Below are positions 11,363 to 20,168 of a stretch of DNA of 64,000 nt, in pieces (within the stretch, counting starts at the first letter, position 1; the number at the start of each line of letters is the position of its first letter). The DNA lies in NCBI RefSeq assembly GCF_000163295.1, contig NZ_GG700527.1, forward strand, positions 1,321,837 to 1,385,836, given 5' to 3'. Made by a program: the position numbers and the translations under genes. The notes under the pieces were generated by a model, which saw only the letters and a program-made list of their open reading frames with translations, had not been told where the DNA came from and ran no database searches. The DNA comes from Anaerococcus vaginalis ATCC 51170. Its GTDB lineage: Bacteria; Bacillota; Clostridia; Tissierellales; Peptoniphilaceae.

Positions 11363-13210
11363 ATGGAAATTTTTAAAAATATGAAAAAGGAAAGAAAAAA
11401 AGAATTGTTAGTCCTAACAATTTTTGCGATTTTCTTTATCTTTGTTACTTATAAATTTAAGCAAAATGGGAAAAATTTTTTTCTTGTTATTAGTTTTCTT
11501 GCAATATATCTTGCTGTTGGAGCTGATACTTTTGTAAATGCAATAAATTCAATTTCTAATAAAAAATTTATGGATGAAAATCTTCTTATTACTCTTGCAA
11601 GTTTTTTTGCGTTTTTTATGGGATTTTTTGTTGATGCTTGTGCCATAATGTTTTTATTTAATTTGGGCAATTTTTTTGAAAATCTTTCAAAAGATAGGAT
11701 AGATGAAAATTTCAAAAAATTATTTGATATTGTCCCAAAAACAGTTACAAAAGTTTTGGATGATGGGACTTTGGCAAAAATTTCGATTAAAAAAATAAAA
11801 AAAGGCGATATACTTCTTGCAAAAGAGGCAGATATTATCCCTGTTGATTCTGTTGTAATTTCTGGCGAAGGGCTTTTGGATACTTCATTTTTAAATGGCA
11901 AATCTTTGCCAATTGAAATTAAAAAGGGATGTGAAATTTTATCAACTTCTATGCTAAAAACTGGAGAGATCAAATACAAGGCTGTGAAAGTTTTTGATGA
12001 ATCTATGGCAGCAAAAATTATGAATTTGATAAAAACATCAAGAAATAAAAAATCTCAAAGTGAAAAATTGATTAAGCAATTTACAAAAATTTATACGCCT
12101 TTTCTTGTTGCCATAGCAATTTTTCTTGCTGTAGTTTTCCCTATTTTGGGAGGAGATTTGAGCAAATATTTACAAAAATCTATAAATTTCTTGATTGTTT
12201 CTTGTCCAAAAGTTTTTATACTTGGGATTTCTCTTTCATATATTTCAGCTTTAATTCTTGCAAATAAAAATAAAATCCTTGTTAAAGATATAAAATCTTT
12301 TGAAAAGCTGATTGATTGCGATTATTTTTATACAGATATGACAAATACTTTGACTGTTGGGGAATTTGATTTGAAAGAAATTGTTTATTATTCTCCTTAT
12401 AACAAAAATTTGCTTTTGGATTATTTGTATAATTTGGAAAAATTATCGGCTGATCCTATTGCAAAAGCCATAGTCAAAAATCTTAGACGTAGAGATAATT
12501 TTTCGTATTTTATAGCAAGTAAAAATATAAATGATATTGACATTTGGGCAAAAACTTATGAAAATGAAGAAATAAAAATAGGCTCCAAAGACTTTGTAAA
12601 TGTTGAAGATGATTCAAATGAAAAGGCAATTTTTATGTCAATAAATAATATTTTAGTTTGTAAGGTTGTTTTGGAAGATACCATTAAAGATGATGCCAAA
12701 GAAAGCTTAGATTATTTAAAAAATGAATTTGTTGATATTGCTGTTTTATCAGATGAAAAAGAAAAAGTTGTTGAAAATCTCGCGAAAAATCTTAGCATTT
12801 CCTATGCGGCAGAAATTTCTTCAAACGAAAAAATTAATCTTATAAAAAATGAGCAAAAAAATAAACATAAAATTATTTATGTTGGAGATGGAATAAAAGA
12901 AGGCGAAGTTTTGAAAAATTCTGATATTGGAATTAGCATGGGTCAAAAATCTTCGGATATTGCAATTTATAATTCTGACATAATGATTTCTGATAAATCT
13001 TATGGAAAATTAAGAGATTTGATGAAAATCGCAAAAATCGTGGACAAAACTGCAAAAAAAAATCTTATCTTACTTATTTTTACAAGAATTGTGCTTTTGA
13101 TTTTAACTTTAATTGGATATTGTCCAATGTGGCTTGTAAGCCTTGTTGATGTGGTAGTTTTAATTATTTCAATCTTATCATCAATTAAAATTTTTAATAA
13201 AAAAATTTAG
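11363..13210 (+). CDS. P1B-type-ATPase-like membrane protein with degenerate catalytic motifs
   Basis: 615 residues from the ATG at 11363 (SD GAAAGG). Although the frame opens at 11273, a strong promoter lies over that part. The fold is that of a heavy-metal P-type ATPase: hydrophobic segments near residues 15-35, 40-60 and 70-100, actuator domain, a membrane pair, phosphorylation/nucleotide domain, and a C-terminal membrane pair. Almost every catalytic motif is altered. TGES reads NGKS, the metal-site CPC reads SCPKV, DKTGT reads DMTNT (D325 kept), the HP motif reads SADP, TGD reads SDE, and GDGxND reads GDGIKEG (508-514). No N-terminal metal-binding CxxC is present. The family normally pumps Zn, Cd or Cu; this protein is probably not a conventional pump and may be a sensor, scaffold or decaying paralogue. 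The reading frame is intact, which argues for a retained role. Confidence 0.8.
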   Translation: MEIFKNMKKERKKELLVLTIFAIFFIFVTYKFKQNGKNFFLVISFLAIYLAVGADTFVNAINSISNKKFMDENLLITLASFFAFFMGFFVDACAIMFLFNLGNFFENLSKDRIDENFKKLFDIVPKTVTKVLDDGTLAKISIKKIKKGDILLAKEADIIPVDSVVISGEGLLDTSFLNGKSLPIEIKKGCEILSTSMLKTGEIKYKAVKVFDESMAAKIMNLIKTSRNKKSQSEKLIKQFTKIYTPFLVAIAIFLAVVFPILGGDLSKYLQKSINFLIVSCPKVFILGISLSYISALILANKNKILVKDIKSFEKLIDCDYFYTDMTNTLTVGEFDLKEIVYYSPYNKNLLLDYLYNLEKLSADPIAKAIVKNLRRRDNFSYFIASKNINDIDIWAKTYENEEIKIGSKDFVNVEDDSNEKAIFMSINNILVCKVVLEDTIKDDAKESLDYLKNEFVDIAVLSDEKEKVVENLAKNLSISYAAEISSNEKINLIKNEQKNKHKIIYVGDGIKEGEVLKNSDIGISMGQKSSDIAIYNSDIMISDKSYGKLRDLMKIAKIVDKTAKKNLILLIFTRIVLLILTLIGYCPMWLVSLVDVVVLIISILSSIKIFNKKI

Positions 13211-13240
13211 CAGGAAGAATTTTTATCTTCCTGCTTATTT
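13209..13240. terminator. Bidirectional terminator between convergent genes
   Basis: AGCAGGAAGA (13209-13218) and TCTTCCTGCT (13226-13235) form a perfect 10-bp stem with a 7-nt loop, followed by TATTTTTTAT on the plus strand. The first arm overlaps the stop codon of the ATPase-like gene. Confidence 0.85.
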
Positions 13241-13241
13241 T

Positions 13242-14009
13242 TTATATATTTCTTGTAATTGTAAATTCGTTATTGTTTTCTGGATTATCTTTTTCAATTT
13301 CTTGGTCTATATCTCCTGTAAAATTTAAATAATTATCAGAAAGTCTTGCTGAAACCAGTGGCGAAATTAATATATAATACAAGCCTAAAATTCCGCCTCC
13401 TAACATAATAATTCCAATACCTGCTTCAGGACTACTTGTTCCAACGACAATTCCAACAATTATTCCAAAAATAAGGATAATTGGTAAAACTATATACAAC
13501 AAATACAAAGTAATAGTTTTGCCAAATAATTTTACTCCAATTGCAAATACACTTTTAAGTGCATCCGTGATTGATTGGTCTTTGTTTCTTGGATCTGAAA
13601 CTATATGATTTGCATAGGCTGTAAAAATTGAAAGAATGCCTAAAAGAAGTGTTCCAAGAACAGAAAGTGATAATAAATTTAATTTCTTACTTTCTACATC
13701 AAAAACTCCAATTTTTCCAAAAGAAAAAGTCAAAACAATTGTAATAACTATAAGAATTAAATTTACAATTATTGCTTTTTTATCAAGTCTTTGCAATTGA
13801 TTTAAATAATCTCCAACACTTCCCTTTCTATTGTTGATTAAACCTGATGCAATTATAAAAGAACCAAGCCAAGTGATAACAGAAGATAATAAATTATATA
13901 TTATACTTTCATCTGCATTGCTACCAAAAATTCTGTTGAGAACAAAAGCAAAAACTGCAACTATAATCTCAACCAAAATAACTGAGCCATAACTATATTC
14001 TCTTTTCAT
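13242..14009 (-). CDS. Multi-pass membrane protein of unknown function
   Basis: 255 residues with about six hydrophobic segments: about 10-27, 37-57, 85-105, 110-130, 155-195 and 198-220. The C-terminal tail is acidic and presumably cytoplasmic (DNYLNFTGDIDQEIEKDN). The layout resembles the small integral-membrane families with a glycerophosphoryl-diesterase-like or DUF975-like membrane domain, but I do not recognise a specific family and assign no function. SD AAGGAATT precedes the ATG. It is monocistronic, converging on the ATPase-like gene across a shared terminator. Confidence 0.8.
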   Translation of the reverse strand: MKREYSYGSVILVEIIVAVFAFVLNRIFGSNADESIIYNLLSSVITWLGSFIIASGLINNRKGSVGDYLNQLQRLDKKAIIVNLILIVITIVLTFSFGKIGVFDVESKKLNLLSLSVLGTLLLGILSIFTAYANHIVSDPRNKDQSITDALKSVFAIGVKLFGKTITLYLLYIVLPIILIFGIIVGIVVGTSSPEAGIGIIMLGGGILGLYYILISPLVSARLSDNYLNFTGDIDQEIEKDNPENNNEFTITRNI

Positions 14010-14157
14010 AATAATTCCTTTCGTTTTTCCATAAATTTTCTCTTACAAAAATATTTATACCCACAAATTCGACTTTAAACAAAAATATTATATTTTTTTA
14101 TATTAAATTAAATATATTTTAAGCTCATTAAGGGTATAAAAAAATAGAGGTGATATT

Positions 14158-14433
14158 ATGGAATATAAAATAAATAAAAAAGAAAAACAAGTGCAAGTTT
14201 TTGATAAGGAAAATAAAATAGGATTTATAGATATAGTAGAAAAAGAAAATCTAATCGATGCACCACACACAGAAGTTGACAAAAAATATGGAGGTCAAGG
14301 AATAGCAGGAAAATTGGTAGACGAATTAGTTCAATACGCAAGGGATGAAAATAAAAAAATAATTCCAACCTGCCCTTATATAAAAGATAAATTTGAAAAA
14401 GACGAAAAATATAAGGATGTGTACTATAAATAA
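14158..14433 (+). CDS. Small GNAT-fold N-acetyltransferase (COG2388/YjdJ type)
   Basis: 91 residues. The compact motif HTEVDKKYGGQGIAGKL (about 38-54) is the acetyl-CoA-binding pyrophosphate loop (Q/R-x-x-G-x-G/A) of the short GNAT proteins. The later motif IIPTCPYIKDKF is also typical of this subfamily. These single-domain proteins are half the length of normal GNAT enzymes and their substrates are unknown. SD AGAGGTGAT lies 5 nt before the ATG. It is monocistronic and ends in a hairpin shared with the convergent MFS gene. Confidence 0.88.
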   Translation: MEYKINKKEKQVQVFDKENKIGFIDIVEKENLIDAPHTEVDKKYGGQGIAGKLVDELVQYARDENKKIIPTCPYIKDKFEKDEKYKDVYYK

Positions 14434-14457
14434 AAGAGCCAGCTAGGCTCTTTTTTT
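14433..14457. terminator. Terminator of the GNAT gene
   Basis: AAAGAGCC (14433-14440) and GGCTCTTT (14446-14453), 5-nt loop, with T7 on the plus strand. The stop codon of the convergent MFS gene (14443-14445) falls inside the hairpin. Confidence 0.85.
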
Positions 14458-15579
14458 ATTTCTTCTAAAAAATATTCCAATAAAAATAAAATAAATTATT
14501 ACAAAACCACCAAAGCCTTTTGATAGGGAATTTGTATTTATTAGCTTGTCTATGCTTTTCATAAAAAATGGTGCTAAAAATACTCCTATATTACACCCTA
14601 TAAAAATTAAATTTGTGGCTATTCTTGAGCTGTGACCTTTTACAAATCTTGGCACTTCTGCAAATATGTAAGGCATACACATTGATTGTCCAAAAGTCAA
14701 AAGCAAAATAGAAAATAAAAATCCTAAAAGATTTTTTTCAAAATTTACTATCAAAAAATTTGCTAGTATAAAAAATCCCAAGCCAAAAAATATAGTTTTT
14801 TCTCTCAATTTCAAATTGATTGGTGTAAATAAAAATGCCGAAATCATTCCAACAATTGGCACAAAATTTAAATAAAAACTTACATTTACATCAATTCCAC
14901 GGCTTTGGCTTGCAACAAAAGGAAATCTCATTAGCATTGCCGTTCCATTTAAAATCATAAGCATGGCAAAAATTATAAAAAGAAAAATATTTGAATCAAA
15001 ATTGATTTTTGCCTTCTCTTTTTCAATTTTTACATCTTCTACATTGATTTTGAAAAATATAAAAATAAGAAATGCTGATGTATAAAGTGAAAAAGTGTAC
15101 ATATAATCAAATTTTACAAGGATTCCTGCCAAGGAAAAAAGAATTATTTGCCCAATAAATTCAAAAGCATTTCTTAGACCATGAAGTTTTGTTCTCTCAT
15201 TGTTATCATGGTAGAGCAAATTAATATAATTTGCCGAATGCCCATTAAAAAGACCAAGCCCTGCCCCAAGAAAAAATCTTGAAATAATTATTGATAAATA
15301 AGTCCTAAAAACTAGGGGAATAATCCCGCTAAATCCCACAATCAAAAGTCCCAACAAAACTGTATTTTTTATTCCAATAAAAATCGCCAAATATTCTGCC
15401 AAAAAAATAAAAATCATAACAGCAAGGCTTGAAAGACTTATTATGAATTCAGCCTCATTTCTAGTAAGATTGAAGGCTTCTTGTATATAAACTAAACTTC
15501 CAGAAATTATGCTATTGCTTGTTAAAATCAAAGAAATTGATAAAATTGCAAATTTTTCTCTTTTTAAATTTTCTTTCAT
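14443..15579 (-). CDS. Major facilitator superfamily transporter
   Basis: 378 residues with about twelve hydrophobic segments. An N-terminal half contains the loop RFFLGAGLGLFNGHSANY (TM4-5 region, near 101-118) and there is a short central loop. The family moves small solutes by proton coupling; the substrate cannot be read from the sequence. Its start overlaps the stop of the upstream HD-hydrolase gene by 4 bp, so the two are cotranslated and could act on the same metabolite or drug. The length is typical of 12-TM exporters of the sugar/drug branch. Confidence 0.88.
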   Translation of the reverse strand: MKENLKREKFAILSISLILTSNSIISGSLVYIQEAFNLTRNEAEFIISLSSLAVMIFIFLAEYLAIFIGIKNTVLLGLLIVGFSGIIPLVFRTYLSIIISRFFLGAGLGLFNGHSANYINLLYHDNNERTKLHGLRNAFEFIGQIILFSLAGILVKFDYMYTFSLYTSAFLIFIFFKINVEDVKIEKEKAKINFDSNIFLFIIFAMLMILNGTAMLMRFPFVASQSRGIDVNVSFYLNFVPIVGMISAFLFTPINLKLREKTIFFGLGFFILANFLIVNFEKNLLGFLFSILLLTFGQSMCMPYIFAEVPRFVKGHSSRIATNLIFIGCNIGVFLAPFFMKSIDKLINTNSLSKGFGGFVIIYFIFIGIFFRRNKKRA

Positions 15580-16172
15580 TGTCTATCCAAATATTTTTCA
15601 AATAATTTATTAGAAAAATCTATCAAATCATGAGAAAAATCATTTCTCAAATATTTTTCATTCAAATCTCCAAGCCTAACCCTATCAAGAGCATCAGCAT
15701 CCTTGAAAAGTTTTGACAAATATCTTGCCCTATCCATATCTTTTACAAAAAATTCTTCAATTGTTTCGTCCATTTGTTTGTCAGGTCTTGAATGAACTGC
15801 CAAAACTGCTTGAAGAATATTTTTATCGCTTTCATTTATTTTTGCATAATCAATCGAATATAAAGCTGCCCTATAACCATGTTCTGTATCATAAGAATCG
15901 TCAACTCTTTTTGTATCATGCAAAGATGCAGCAAATCTTAAAATATCCGTATCATTTTTGTCCAATTTATAATTAAAAGCCAAAAGCATTGAAATAAAAA
16001 TTACTCTTTCAATATGACCTTGACCGTGGATTTTGCTTTGGTAAAGAATTTTTGTATTTAAATTTTTATAAGTATCTAACAAAATTTTGTAATAAGAAGA
16101 ATTTTTAAAATCCTCAAAAAATTTAAAATCTTCTAGCCATTTATCTTCATTTAATATTTCCAAAATAATCAT
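15576..16172 (-). CDS. HD-domain phosphohydrolase
   Basis: 198 residues. The HD-superfamily metal ligands are visible as HGQGHIERV (first His, near residue 49), LHDTKR (HD, near 84) and DADALDR (final Asp, near 158). HD proteins of this size hydrolyse nucleotides or other phosphate esters; the substrate is unknown. SD AAAGGAG lies before the ATG. It heads a two-gene operon with the MFS transporter (ATGA-type overlap). Confidence 0.88.
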   Translation of the reverse strand: MIILEILNEDKWLEDFKFFEDFKNSSYYKILLDTYKNLNTKILYQSKIHGQGHIERVIFISMLLAFNYKLDKNDTDILRFAASLHDTKRVDDSYDTEHGYRAALYSIDYAKINESDKNILQAVLAVHSRPDKQMDETIEEFFVKDMDRARYLSKLFKDADALDRVRLGDLNEKYLRNDFSHDLIDFSNKLFEKYLDRQ

Positions 16173-16257
16173 AAGAAACTCCTTTTATTTCTTTAATTAA
16201 TTATTATTATATCAAATCGGGTAAATATTTTATATAAAATTGTAAGTAGGTGATATT

Positions 16258-17187
16258 ATGTTTATGAAAAGAGAAGATATAGAAAAAGAAATAGAAGAAT
16301 GCATAAAAAAAGCAAAAAATTTTTCAAACCAAGGAGAAGTTGCCTCCTACATTCCAGAGCTTAAAAACGTAGACGAAAACGGCTTTGCCCTTTCTATTGT
16401 TACAACAAGCGGAGATATTTATAATTTTGGAGAAAAAGAAAAAATATTTTCAGTTCAATCCATTTCAAAAATTTTTACCCTAATCATGGCACTAAAAGAC
16501 AACACAACAGACGAAGTATTTTCAAAAGTTGGAACAGAGCCAACAAGATACGAATTTAATTCATTAATTCCAATTGACCAAAGGGCAGCAAATCCATTTA
16601 TAAACGCTGGAGCAATGACAACAACATCAATGATTTATGGAAAAAGTGAAGAAGAAAAATTTAATAGAGTTATGGAATTAATAAAACAAATGAGCGACGA
16701 TGGCACATTTACATTTATGGAAAATATTTACAAATCAGAAATTTCTACAACAGACAGAAACAGAGCAATTGCTTATTATTTAAAAAGCAAAAATATTTTT
16801 GCCCAAAACGCTGATGAAGTTTTAGATTTATACGTTAGAATTTGTTCAATAGGAACAAACGTAGAATCCCTTGCAAAACTAGGAGCACTCCTTGCCAACG
16901 AAGGCTTTGACATCCACTCATCAAATTTAATAATTCCACAAAACATAGTCCAAATGACAATAGCCCAAATGGCATCGTGTGGAATGTACGAAAAAAGCGG
17001 AGAATATTTAATGAAAGTAGGAATCCCATCAAAATCAGGAGTAGGCGGAGCGATTTTAGGCGTTGTACCAAACAAATGCGGAATCTGCGTATATTCCCCA
17101 AAATTAGATAAGTCAGGAAATTCAGTTGTTGGGAAAAATTTATTAAAAATATTATCAGCAGACTTAGGACTTAATATTTTTCTGTAG
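16258..17187 (+). CDS. glsA: Glutaminase
   Basis: 309 residues, the normal length of bacterial glutaminase A (serine-dependent beta-lactamase-like fold, converts glutamine to glutamate and ammonia). The catalytic S-x-x-K is FSVQSISKIFTL (near residue 70). Further family motifs are NPFINAGAM (near 114) and GVGGAILGVVP (262 region). Two ATGs, at 16258 and 16264, fit the SD AGTAGGTGAT; the first has the better spacing. It is monocistronic and convergent with glutamine synthetase III across repeat element A. Placed near glnA and gdh, it suits ammonium/glutamate balance or acid tolerance. Confidence 0.95.
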   Translation: MFMKREDIEKEIEECIKKAKNFSNQGEVASYIPELKNVDENGFALSIVTTSGDIYNFGEKEKIFSVQSISKIFTLIMALKDNTTDEVFSKVGTEPTRYEFNSLIPIDQRAANPFINAGAMTTTSMIYGKSEEEKFNRVMELIKQMSDDGTFTFMENIYKSEISTTDRNRAIAYYLKSKNIFAQNADEVLDLYVRICSIGTNVESLAKLGALLANEGFDIHSSNLIIPQNIVQMTIAQMASCGMYEKSGEYLMKVGIPSKSGVGGAILGVVPNKCGICVYSPKLDKSGNSVVGKNLLKILSADLGLNIFL

Positions 17188-17253
17188 AAATATGAAAAGA
17201 CTTTTTTGAATAAAAAATTTAATAAAATAATAAATCATAATATTTTTTTAATT

Positions 17254-17802
17254 CTTCGTTAGTTAAGGGGACAAATTAGGGGACTTCCGATTGTCCCCAC
17301 AATTTTTCTCCTTAAACCCCTTTCAACGAACCCCCTTAACCGGCCCTTGCAGGGAGCAAAATCAGAAAGAAACTTGCGTTTCTTTCAGTTTTTAAATTGA
17401 TTAGCCAAATTTAATAAAAATAAATACCCAAAATAAATAAATTCTAAGTTCATTAAAATAGAAAAAATAACTCACTAACGTTCAAACAATTTTTTCTCCA
17501 ATAATTCACTTGAATTTATAATTATTTTTAAAAATTTGAAAGAAGCGTAAGCTTCTTACAAGAAAAGCTCCATGCAATGGTCGGTTGCAGGGGGGGCAAA
17601 AAAGTGGGGGTTTTAGGGGATATAATTAGCTTGAAATTGTGCCAGTGGTACAATTTCAATAATTATACCGCGGACTTTATTCGTAGCTTTATTTTAAAAT
17701 TGAATTTTGATTTAAGATTTTTTTAAATTTAAAAAGCAATTTAGCGTGGAAAAAGGGGGAGAATCGAAACTCCCCCATTTCCTCCGCCCTAACATTACGA
17801 AG
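17254..17802. mobile_element. Repeat element A: non-coding, hairpin-rich, MITE-like
   Basis: 549-bp element related over most of its length to element B at 38441-38887. Outer ends are inverted (CTTCGT at 17254; ACGAAG at 17797-17802). Nested inside are a GGGGAC/GTCCCC hairpin (17279-17298), a GAAAGAAAC/GTTTCTTTC hairpin (17365-17386), AACCGGCCCTTGCAGGGAGC facing an imperfect inverted copy near 17567-17590, an AAGAAGC/GCTTCTT hairpin, and GGGGGAG/CTCCCCC near the right end. Compared with B it carries about 130 extra bases (about 17620-17750) containing GAAATTGTGCC/GGTACAATTTC. No transposase and no open frame. It fills the convergent glsA-glnA gap. Confidence 0.7.
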
Positions 17803-17856
17803 TATTAATTTTATAAAATAATTATTTTATTAATGAAAGAAATAAATGTATATCAC

Positions 17857-17882
17857 AAAAAAAGAAGCTTTTTCAAGCTTCT
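17857..17882 (-). terminator. Terminator of glutamine synthetase III gene
   Basis: On the minus strand AGAAGCTT and AAGCTTCT arms (17875-17882 / 17863-17870) with a 4-nt loop, followed by T7. Confidence 0.85.
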
Positions 17883-17898
17883 AAATTTTTTAAAAAAT

Positions 17899-19962
17899 CT
17901 ATAAAGATTTCAACATGTCCACATATCTAGGCATTGAATAATTTTCTCTGGAAATTTCTTTTTCTAAATTATCTGCTACTTCTCTTATTTCTTCTGTGAT
18001 TTTTCTGGTTTTTTCTTGAATGTAGATTGCTTTTTCTTCTATTTCTTTTATTTTTTCAAAATCTTTTAGAATTTCTTTTATTTCTTCTCCAAATTCTAAT
18101 AAAACTTTTACATTTTCATTTATTCTTTTTGCCTTTTCTTCTAATTTTTCATTTTCTAAAAAGGCAAGATAGGATTTTATTTCTTTTATTTCTTTCATTG
18201 CCGAAGGAAGGATTTCTTGATAGATTAGGTTTGATAAAATTTCAAGCTCTTGTTGGCAAAATTTTATTATTTCTTCAAATTCTACGTTTATTATTGAATC
18301 TATTTCTTTTTGGCTAAATATTTTTTCTTCTTTAAATATTTCGTATGATGAATTTTTCTTTGCATAGACTAAGGCGTCTAAGAAGCTTTTATGGTTAATA
18401 AGTCCTCTTTTTTCTGCTTCTTTTATCCATTCTTTTGAGTATCCGTCGCCTTGGAATAAAATTTTTGAATTTTCCTTGTAGATTTCTTTGACTATTTTGT
18501 AGACTTCTTCTTTTAAATCTTTTTCATTTTTCCCTTCAAGTCTTTTGCCTATATCTTTTAAAACTTCTGCCATAGCAAGATTAATTACTGTGTTTAAATC
18601 TGCGGCTGATTTTGAAGAGCCTAACATCCTAAATTCAAATTTATTTCCCGTAAAGGCAACTGGAGATGTTCTATTTCTGTCTGATGAATCTGTTTGGATT
18701 TCTCCAAGATGTGGAATTTTAACTTTATTATTTATTCCTTTTATCTCTTGGTCTTTTGCTATTGATTTTAAAATATTTTCTAAATCTTCGCCAATAAATA
18801 CAGAAATTATTGAAGGTGGTGCTTCATTTCCTCCAAGTCTATAATCATTTGAAACTGATGATGAAGAAAGTCTTATTAAATTTTGGTATTTATTACAAAC
18901 TTTAATCATTGCTGATAAAAATAATAAAAATAAATAATTATTTTTTGGGTCATCTCCTGGATAAAAACAATTTTTCCCGTAATTTGTTGTAAGGGAATAA
19001 TTATTGTGTTTTCCACTTCCAGCCATATTTTTGAAAGGTTTTTCTTTTAATAGGCAATAAAGATTGTGTTTGATGGCAGTTTTTTCTAAAATATGCATGA
19101 GTAATTGGTTGTTGTCTACGGAAATATTACAATTTTCATACATTATTGCAATTTCAAATTGATTTGGCCCAACTTCATTATGCTCAGCCTCCATATAAAT
19201 TCCCAAATTATATAACTGTTCGTTCACATCTTCAAAAAAATCATTAACTCTTTGAGGAATTGCACCAAGATAATGGGAAATTATTTCCTTTTCAACCATA
19301 GAATCACGTCCAACAAGACTCATTCCACAATATTCTAAATCTATTCTTTTATCATAAAATTCTTTATCAATTAAATAAAATTCTTGCTCAAGTCCAACTT
19401 TCGCCTTTACCCTATAAGTTTTTTCATCTTTCAAAAACATATTGCAAATTGGACTTGCGTACTTGCTCAAGATATTCATTGATTCAATTAAAGGCAATTT
19501 TTTATCAAGTTTTTCTCCATAAAAGGAAACAAAAACTGATGGAATATATAAAACTTTATCTTCAATAAAAGAATTTGCAGTCAAATCCCAATATGTATAA
19601 CCACGAGCCTCAAAAGTCGATCTCATTCCACCTGATGGAAATGATGAGGCGTCTGGCTCTCCTTTTATTAATTCATTTCCAGAAAATCTATTGATTGGAT
19701 TGTGTTTATCATCTCTATTTAAAAACGCAGTTTTTTTATTTGCAGTTTTTCCATTTAAAGGTTGAAACCAATGAGTATATGAAGTTGCCCCCTTTGAAAT
19801 CGCCCAAATTTTCATAGCATGAGCAATGGAATCAGCAGTTTCTTTATCAAGAGTTGTATTATTTCTTGCAGCCTCTTTCCATTTTAAATAAACAGGATAA
19901 GGGACATTTTCTTTCATAGTTTTTTTATCAAAAGCCAAATTTCCAAATTCTTTTAAATCCAT
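17899..19962 (-). CDS. glnN: Glutamine synthetase type III
   Basis: 687 residues, matching the large GSIII class (about 690-730) rather than GSI (about 440). It makes glutamine from glutamate, ammonia and ATP. The N-terminal GSIII-specific block includes ATSYTHWFQPLNGKTANKK. Catalytic-domain motifs include LEQEFYLID (substrate/metal glutamates, near 200), EAEHNEVGPNQFE (near 258-270), GSGKHNNYS (near 316) and FRMLGSS (near 449). The C-terminal 150 residues are a Lys/Glu-rich helical region usual in GSIII. SD GAAAGG. Monocistronic with its own terminator; flanked by glutaminase and, beyond nlpC, glutamate dehydrogenase. Confidence 0.95.
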   Translation of the reverse strand: MDLKEFGNLAFDKKTMKENVPYPVYLKWKEAARNNTTLDKETADSIAHAMKIWAISKGATSYTHWFQPLNGKTANKKTAFLNRDDKHNPINRFSGNELIKGEPDASSFPSGGMRSTFEARGYTYWDLTANSFIEDKVLYIPSVFVSFYGEKLDKKLPLIESMNILSKYASPICNMFLKDEKTYRVKAKVGLEQEFYLIDKEFYDKRIDLEYCGMSLVGRDSMVEKEIISHYLGAIPQRVNDFFEDVNEQLYNLGIYMEAEHNEVGPNQFEIAIMYENCNISVDNNQLLMHILEKTAIKHNLYCLLKEKPFKNMAGSGKHNNYSLTTNYGKNCFYPGDDPKNNYLFLLFLSAMIKVCNKYQNLIRLSSSSVSNDYRLGGNEAPPSIISVFIGEDLENILKSIAKDQEIKGINNKVKIPHLGEIQTDSSDRNRTSPVAFTGNKFEFRMLGSSKSAADLNTVINLAMAEVLKDIGKRLEGKNEKDLKEEVYKIVKEIYKENSKILFQGDGYSKEWIKEAEKRGLINHKSFLDALVYAKKNSSYEIFKEEKIFSQKEIDSIINVEFEEIIKFCQQELEILSNLIYQEILPSAMKEIKEIKSYLAFLENEKLEEKAKRINENVKVLLEFGEEIKEILKDFEKIKEIEEKAIYIQEKTRKITEEIREVADNLEKEISRENYSMPRYVDMLKSL

Positions 19963-20101
19963 ATTTTTACCTTTCTTGATATTTTAAAATTTGTTTAAAT
20001 AATTATATCATAAAAAAATACATATTAAATTTTTAATCCATAATTTTTTGCAAAAAATATTTTTTTGCTTTATAAATATTTTGCAAATTAAATTTAATTA
20101 A

Positions 20102-20130
20102 TTGACACTATATCAATATAATGATAAATT
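20102..20130 (+). promoter_or_regulatory. Candidate promoter of the NlpC/P60 gene
   Basis: TTGACA (20102-20107) with TAAATT (20125-20130) 17 bp downstream. A TATAAT at 20117 is too close to the -35 to pair with it. Confidence 0.5.
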
Positions 20131-20168
20131 AATAGTAGTTGAAATTATAATAATTCGAGGATGGGAAA

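Noticed and set aside
17254-17802. Insertion sequence or group II intron at element A
   Set aside because: No transposase or maturase frame and no catalytic intron core were found; the ends fit a short non-autonomous repeat instead.
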